This document shows, piece by piece, positions 27,875-33,158 of a stretch of DNA of 33,158 bases (the first letter of the stretch is position 1; each line of letters begins with the position of its first letter). The DNA is from ANME-2 cluster archaeon (GTDB taxonomy: Archaea; Halobacteriota; Methanosarcinia; Methanosarcinales; Methanocomedenaceae): contig JAMJFQ010000004.1 of assembly GCA_023544605.1 (NCBI GenBank), forward strand, positions 1 through 33,158. Reading direction: 5' to 3'. A program made the position numbers and the translations under genes. Below the pieces are notes generated by a model. That model saw nothing but the letters and a program-made list of their open reading frames with translations. It searched no databases and was not told the origin of the DNA.

Positions 27875-28363
27875 ATGATTGTTTCAAACGCTTCAACTTT
27901 AATACTCCTTGCAAAAGCAGGAGTTATACGTAAATTCCTTAATGAATTTGGGGAAGTAACCATCCCTAAAGAAGTAGAACTGGAAATAACAGCCGGAGAC
28001 ACTTTTGATTCAATAATATTGAAAAAGGAAATCAAAGATAAACACATTATAGTAAAAGCAATCGAATCGAGTACTGCAAAAATTCTAAGGGAATTCAAAA
28101 TGCATAAAGGTGAAGCCGAAGCATTTGTTTTGTATAATGAATGCAAAGCAAAAGCAATTTTAACAGACGATGGAGAATTGATTAAGCTGTGCAAATTGTT
28201 TGAAATTCCATTCATAAATGCTTTAGCCATCATAACGCAAATGTTTGAAAAAGGCAAAATATCACAGTCAGAAGCCTGCGAATATTTACAAAAGTTGAAT
28301 GATTACGGAAGATATTCAAAGGAAATATATAGTTACTTTAAACAGGAGGTGGATTGCCCTTGA
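27875..28363 (+). CDS. DUF3368 PIN-like toxin (VapC-related)
   Basis: MIVSNASTLILLAKAGVI...GEAEAFVLYNECKAKAILTDDGEL. Confidence 0.8.
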   Translation: MIVSNASTLILLAKAGVIRKFLNEFGEVTIPKEVELEITAGDTFDSIILKKEIKDKHIIVKAIESSTAKILREFKMHKGEAEAFVLYNECKAKAILTDDGELIKLCKLFEIPFINALAIITQMFEKGKISQSEACEYLQKLNDYGRYSKEIYSYFKQEVDCP

Positions 28364-28644
28364 CACTATCCATACGGTATGAACCCACAAAAGACATAGA
28401 CTTCATGACAAAATTGTTTAAAACAAATAAATCCAATATGCTGCGGGAGTTAATAGACGAAGGCAGAAAAATGAAATCTATCGAGCTTTATAAGCAAGGT
28501 AAAATAAGCCTTGGTCTCGGAGCAAAAATAGCAAAACTTTCCATGTCAGAATATATTGACCTGTTGAAAGAATTCAACGTTCAAATTAATATCGACATAG
28601 ACGATGCAAAAAAATCACTTCAATATGCAAGGTCAATTCTTTAG
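28360..28644 (+). CDS. UPF0175 family antitoxin; TTG start at 28360 (or 28354)
   Basis: Overlaps the toxin stop; AGGAGGT upstream; KISLGLGAKIAKLSMSEYIDLLKEFNVQINID. Confidence 0.8.
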   Translation: MTLSIRYEPTKDIDFMTKLFKTNKSNMLRELIDEGRKMKSIELYKQGKISLGLGAKIAKLSMSEYIDLLKEFNVQINIDIDDAKKSLQYARSIL

Positions 28645-28779
28645 TGTATTCACTTGCAGGTTTAAGATATACCTTTCATGTGAATAAAGTAATTGTAACC
28701 CTATGTTAAAAGAGGACATCTGCTAAAGATATTTGCCACTATAAAGTACTCAAATACTACAAAGAATAATTCAAATCCC

Positions 28780-30237
28780 TCAATCTTTCCAGAATCCTGG
28801 TATCAACAGCACCAGAACCGTGAATATCTCAAGCCTGCCAATCCACATATTAGCTATCAGTACCAGTTTACCCACCAGGGGAATGGTACTGAAATTTGAC
28901 CACGGCCCCACCAGGTCGAAACCGGGACCGATATTGCCCAGTGTCACAATGGATGCCGAAGCCGCACTGAACGCATCGATATCCAGCAGGCTCAATATGA
29001 ACGTGCTGGTCATGAACACCAGTATATACAGGATAATGAACGAGAATATGCTATTCATCACATCCTCAGATACGACCCGCTGACCTAACCTGATGGGGCG
29101 TACCAACTTTGGCTGGAGCGACTTGAACAGTTCCCGGTATCCAAACTTCAACATCAGCAGCAGCCGCACCACCTTTATTCCACCCGCCGTGGAACCTGCA
29201 CTACCCCCTATGAACATAAGAATGAACAGAACCATGCGTGCAGAGTCTGGCCAAGTGTTAAAATCATCACTGGCATAACCCGTTGTGGTAAGAATAGACA
29301 ATACCTGGAATATGGCGTACCTGAAGGATGTGCCGATCCCTTCGAACGTCCCGGTCCTCCAGAGTGTCAATGTCAACACTACAGCCGCAGAAACCACAAT
29401 GAAACTATAGAACTTGAACTCACCATCCTTTAACAGGCTTCTATGGTCAACATATATCAACCGGTAGTGCAGGGCAAAATTGGCACCGGCCACGAACATG
29501 AAAAAGGTGATGATCCCCTCTATTAATGGGCTATTGAATGCTGCTATTGAATCAGCTCTGGGCGAGAATCCGCCGCAGGCCATGGTAGTAAAGGTATGTG
29601 TAAGCCCGTCGTATACCCCCATTCCTGCTCCTAACAATGCAATGAACTCGATCGCTGAGATGACCACATATACCATCCAGAGTATCTTTGCCGTTTCTTT
29701 GAGTTTGGGTTTGAGTTTATCTTCAGTAGGTCCTGGTGCCTCAGCCTTGAATAACTGCCTGCCAGCGATTGCCAGTTTGGGGAGGATAGCCAAGAACAGC
29801 ATGATAATACCCATACCGCCAAGCCACTGTATGAAGCTGCGCCAGAACAGCAGGGCTTTAGAATAGGACTCAATATCGGTCATTATGGTGGCACCGGTGG
29901 TGGTAAAGCCTGACATGGACTCGAACAGGGCATCCACTGGATGCATACCGCTAAAAAGGAATGGCAAAGCGCCGAATATTGCTGCTGATAACCATCCAAA
30001 AGCTACTATGCCAAAACTTTCGCGGTTCCTGAACTCATCACTTTTGGCATTGGTATATTCCAGCACGAGTCCGGTTGATGTTGTGATAAGGAATGAATAT
30101 ACAAAGACCATGACAGATGGGAACTGGGCCGGGTCTTGCCGGGAATAATAATATCCAACCAGCGCCGGGATAAGCATTACAACCCCCAGGTATTTCAGGA
30201 TAATTCCCAGGGTATTTAAGACCACATTGAATTTCAT
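28780..30237 (-). CDS. trkH: Potassium uptake protein TrkH
   Basis: SGFTTTGATIM, QWLGGMGIIML, TMACGGFSPR, LTTTGYAS, GGSAGSTAGGIKVVR, ANMWIGRLEIFTVLVLLIPGFW. Confidence 0.93.
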   Translation of the reverse strand: MKFNVVLNTLGIILKYLGVVMLIPALVGYYYSRQDPAQFPSVMVFVYSFLITTSTGLVLEYTNAKSDEFRNRESFGIVAFGWLSAAIFGALPFLFSGMHPVDALFESMSGFTTTGATIMTDIESYSKALLFWRSFIQWLGGMGIIMLFLAILPKLAIAGRQLFKAEAPGPTEDKLKPKLKETAKILWMVYVVISAIEFIALLGAGMGVYDGLTHTFTTMACGGFSPRADSIAAFNSPLIEGIITFFMFVAGANFALHYRLIYVDHRSLLKDGEFKFYSFIVVSAAVVLTLTLWRTGTFEGIGTSFRYAIFQVLSILTTTGYASDDFNTWPDSARMVLFILMFIGGSAGSTAGGIKVVRLLLMLKFGYRELFKSLQPKLVRPIRLGQRVVSEDVMNSIFSFIILYILVFMTSTFILSLLDIDAFSAASASIVTLGNIGPGFDLVGPWSNFSTIPLVGKLVLIANMWIGRLEIFTVLVLLIPGFWKD

Positions 30238-30277
30238 TGTATAACCTAGTGTAAACGTAATTTATATAATAAGTTAT

Positions 30278-31729
30278 TTATGTAAAACGCTGCAGCAAGA
30301 ACTTCAAGGTCACGATAATGGGTATGATCTCAAGCCTGCCTATCCACATATTGAATATTAGCATCAGTTTACCGGCCCACATCATATCAGGTGACGTTAT
30401 ACCCGTGGACAGCCCGACGTTGCTCTGTGCCGACACCACTTCAAATATTACATCATCAACATGGTACGACAAAGGTGTAATGTGAAGCATCACGAAAATG
30501 CCGGTGAACAGGAATATCAACCACAAAAATGAGATGAGTGCAGCCTCATTAAGCTGTGCCCCCATCTCTTCATCAGATAGTACTTTGTCTCCGAACTTCT
30601 GGACCACTATTGCTTCATGAGGTAGCGATATCTTCTTGTACCACCACCCTATCCCTGAAAAAAGAGCGGCGCCTCGCACCAGTTTGATACCTCCTGCAGT
30701 GGAACCTGCTGCACCTCCCAGCAGCATTAATACAATGACGATAAGCTTAGCGTTGGGTGCCCAGGTATGGATGGTAGCGGTCTGCAGGCCCGTACAGGTC
30801 AGTCCGGATACTGTCTGGAACACAGAATACCGTAGTGACTCTGACCACCAGTTGTAACTTATTGAATTTTCGACTACAAGCAGGCTACATGCCAGGAAAA
30901 GCAAGAATAACAAAGAACGGATCTGGACATCTTTCAAGAATGCACCCAAATCTCCCTTTAAGACCTTATAATGTATCAGGAATGGAATTGCACCCAGTAT
31001 CATTATCGGTATTAAGGCAGACTCTATCAGGGGATCATCATACGAAGCGATACTTGAGTCCTTTACTGAAAAGCCGCCGGTAGATATGGCGGTCATACCG
31101 TGGTTTATAGAATCCCACAGTGGCATTTTCACCAGTAACAGGATTATGATGGAAAAAGCTGTCAACACGAAATATATCCACCATATCATTCTTACTGTGG
31201 TCATGATCCGGGGAAATATCTTTTCTTCCCGCCCTTCGGCACGGTACAAATGGTACATACTCGTGCCAGGCCGGGTTATTATACTGATTATCAGCACAAT
31301 TACTCCCACTCCACCTATCCACTGGGTAAGTGACCTCCAGAACTGGATGGTATGGGTAAGTTGTGATGGGGCAGGTATCATACTGAGTCCCGTGCCTGTC
31401 CATCCTGAAGTGGATTCAAATAGGGAATTTAACGGCGACATACCTTCGATCAAGATGTAAGGGATGCTGCCGAACAGGGGGATTACCAGCCATGCGATCG
31501 ATGAGACGGCCATGGCATGTGTGAGTTGCATCTCGGATTTTGTTCTGCCTATGAACTTCAGGCTCATTCCGACAATGCAGGACAGAATTGACGTGACCAG
31601 CAGGGGATAAAGGGAACTGTATTCCTTGAATACCATGGGCACTACCATAGATATCAATGCCAGTAGGCTTACCATTAGTAAGAGATTTCCTACATCCCTG
31701 AAAATAATCTTAAAATCATCCCATGACAA
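30278..31729 (-). CDS. trkH: Potassium uptake protein TrkH, second paralogue
   Basis: SGWTGTGLSMI, QWIGGVGVIVL, AISTGGFSVKD, GLTCTGLQ, GGAAGSTAGGIKLVR, FNMWIGRLEI. Confidence 0.93.
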   Translation of the reverse strand: MSWDDFKIIFRDVGNLLLMVSLLALISMVVPMVFKEYSSLYPLLVTSILSCIVGMSLKFIGRTKSEMQLTHAMAVSSIAWLVIPLFGSIPYILIEGMSPLNSLFESTSGWTGTGLSMIPAPSQLTHTIQFWRSLTQWIGGVGVIVLIISIITRPGTSMYHLYRAEGREEKIFPRIMTTVRMIWWIYFVLTAFSIIILLLVKMPLWDSINHGMTAISTGGFSVKDSSIASYDDPLIESALIPIMILGAIPFLIHYKVLKGDLGAFLKDVQIRSLLFLLFLACSLLVVENSISYNWWSESLRYSVFQTVSGLTCTGLQTATIHTWAPNAKLIVIVLMLLGGAAGSTAGGIKLVRGAALFSGIGWWYKKISLPHEAIVVQKFGDKVLSDEEMGAQLNEAALISFLWLIFLFTGIFVMLHITPLSYHVDDVIFEVVSAQSNVGLSTGITSPDMMWAGKLMLIFNMWIGRLEIIPIIVTLKFLLQRFT

Positions 31730-31741
31730 AGGCTATCCGCC

Positions 31742-33082
31742 CTATTTGAAAAGTTCTTCAACTTCAGATACCATTTCGAGTTTTGTAAAGACAATAACCC
31801 TGTCATCCGGATGAATTTGTGTATTGCCGTCCGGTACAATAATGCTATTACCATGCACCACAGTGCTCACAATGGCACCTTTTGGGAACTTGACACTCTT
31901 CAATGGTTTCTTTACTATCTTTGAACCTTCCCTGGCGGTCAGTTCAAGCACTTCAGCTTTTTCACCTTCAAGTGTAGTTATGGATTGGATACCTGTTTTT
32001 AAGAGGGTGGACTTAAGCACTTCATTGACCGTAGCCTCACGGGAACTCATTGCCACATCCACACCCACCATCTCGAACAACTGGGTGTATTCGGTCCTGT
32101 CTACCCGGGCCATGACCTTGATCGCACCCAACTGTTTTGCAAGCAGTGAGCACAACAGGTTCTTCTCATCACTATTCGTTACAGATACCACTGCGTCCAT
32201 ACCTGGAATATTCACATCACTGAGAATATCCACATTCGTACCATCACCGTTTATGACCATGACATTGGGCAGGGACTCGGCGATCATCTCACAACGTTTA
32301 AGGTCCTTTTCCACCAGGGTGATGTCAAAATTCTTTTTACGGAGCAGTTCTATTAAGTAGAATCCAACGGTACCGCCCCCTACCACAAGGACTTTTTTGC
32401 TCTGGTTACTTACCTCGAACCATTTCCTGATCTCCTGTATGGCTTCTTCCTTGCCTATCATCACTACCCTATCACCTGAGTAGATGATATCGTTCCCTCC
32501 CGGAATGATGATATCGTTTTCCCTGAATATAGCTGAGATCATGCTGCATTGGGGAAATTCTATCTCTTTGAGAAGCTTGTTTACCAGCACATTCCCTTCT
32601 TTCACCTTGAACTCTATCATCTTGACAAGTCCTCCCACAAAGTCCTGGACATCAACAGCCGAAGGGACAGAGAGTACCTGGTACATTTCATAGGCCAGGG
32701 ACAGTTCCGGACATATCATGATATTCATGCCCACTTTTTCGCGCATGGTAATTGGTTCATCGATATAATCAGGGCTGCTGACCATTGCAATGGTCTTGGT
32801 TCCGTTTCCGGTCAGGAGCTTGGCTGCCAGGCATGCTACGATATTGAGTTCATCATGACCGGTTACTGCCACTACAAGGCCTGATTTTTCTACTCCCGCT
32901 TGTTTCAGGACCTTTATATTTGCGCCATTGCCGTGTATAACCTGGACATCAAGACCCCGTGCCTGTTCAATAGTATCATTGTCCTTTTCGATAATAACCA
33001 CTTCGTGGTCCTGATAAAGTGCTTTGGCAAGATGATATCCAACATCACCAGCACCGATGATAATTATGTGCAAATATGTCAC
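31742..33082 (-). CDS. trkA: Trk potassium uptake regulatory protein TrkA (two RCK units)
   Basis: IIIGAGDVGYHLAKAL and VLVVGGGTVGFYLIELL, each followed by a TrkA-C-like region. Confidence 0.94.
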   Translation of the reverse strand: MTYLHIIIIGAGDVGYHLAKALYQDHEVVIIEKDNDTIEQARGLDVQVIHGNGANIKVLKQAGVEKSGLVVAVTGHDELNIVACLAAKLLTGNGTKTIAMVSSPDYIDEPITMREKVGMNIMICPELSLAYEMYQVLSVPSAVDVQDFVGGLVKMIEFKVKEGNVLVNKLLKEIEFPQCSMISAIFRENDIIIPGGNDIIYSGDRVVMIGKEEAIQEIRKWFEVSNQSKKVLVVGGGTVGFYLIELLRKKNFDITLVEKDLKRCEMIAESLPNVMVINGDGTNVDILSDVNIPGMDAVVSVTNSDEKNLLCSLLAKQLGAIKVMARVDRTEYTQLFEMVGVDVAMSSREATVNEVLKSTLLKTGIQSITTLEGEKAEVLELTAREGSKIVKKPLKSVKFPKGAIVSTVVHGNSIIVPDGNTQIHPDDRVIVFTKLEMVSEVEELFK

Positions 33083-33158
33083 CTAAATATCTATTAGAAT
33101 AATTAGCAGTTTTGTAAGAGTCAGGAGATTATCACAATATGTTAAAAGCCTATCTATC

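Noticed and set aside
31824-32360. 178-aa plus-strand ORF opposite trkA
   Set aside because: Antisense of a well-supported TrkA gene; Ser/Thr-rich shadow
1-33158. CRISPR array or cas genes
   Set aside because: No regularly spaced direct repeats or Cas-like ORFs noticed

Overview
The window looks like a chromosomal segment from a methanogen- or ANME-like archaeon related to Methanosarcinales (inferred from gene content only). Its core is a near-complete F420H2 dehydrogenase operon, fpoABCDHIJJKLMNO (about 8.6-18.9 kb), with no fpoF in the window. Upstream are a CoA-disulfide-reductase-like flavoprotein, rtcA convergent with kptA/tpt1, a Glu/Leu-type dehydrogenase with split ADP-forming acyl-CoA synthetase (alpha and beta), alba, a DUF366 protein and thi4. 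Downstream are an MtaB-type methylthiotransferase, purP and tRNA-Gly(CCC). These are followed by a gene-poor accessory island (about 21.6-24.4 kb), then a YkgJ-like Cys-cluster protein, a Zn-alcohol dehydrogenase/LsrF-like aldolase operon, a DUF3368/UPF0175 toxin-antitoxin pair and a trkH-trkH-trkA cluster. The least explained structure is the island. It is bounded by a 63-bp inverted repeat (62/63 identical by eye) whose arms each fold into two hairpins, with AATA directly outside both ends. It contains a decayed IS4-type element with recognisable terminal repeats, a nuclease gene fragment, a frameshifted mini-gene and possible IS21-type end repeats. Other leads are a 28-bp near-palindrome directly upstream of thi4, a Cys at the putative sulfur-donor position of Thi4, a relic of a trkH 3' end across the TA module from the intact trkH, and a palindromic operator candidate at the TA promoter. 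All calls come from reading the sequence and ORF translations; no database search was run.
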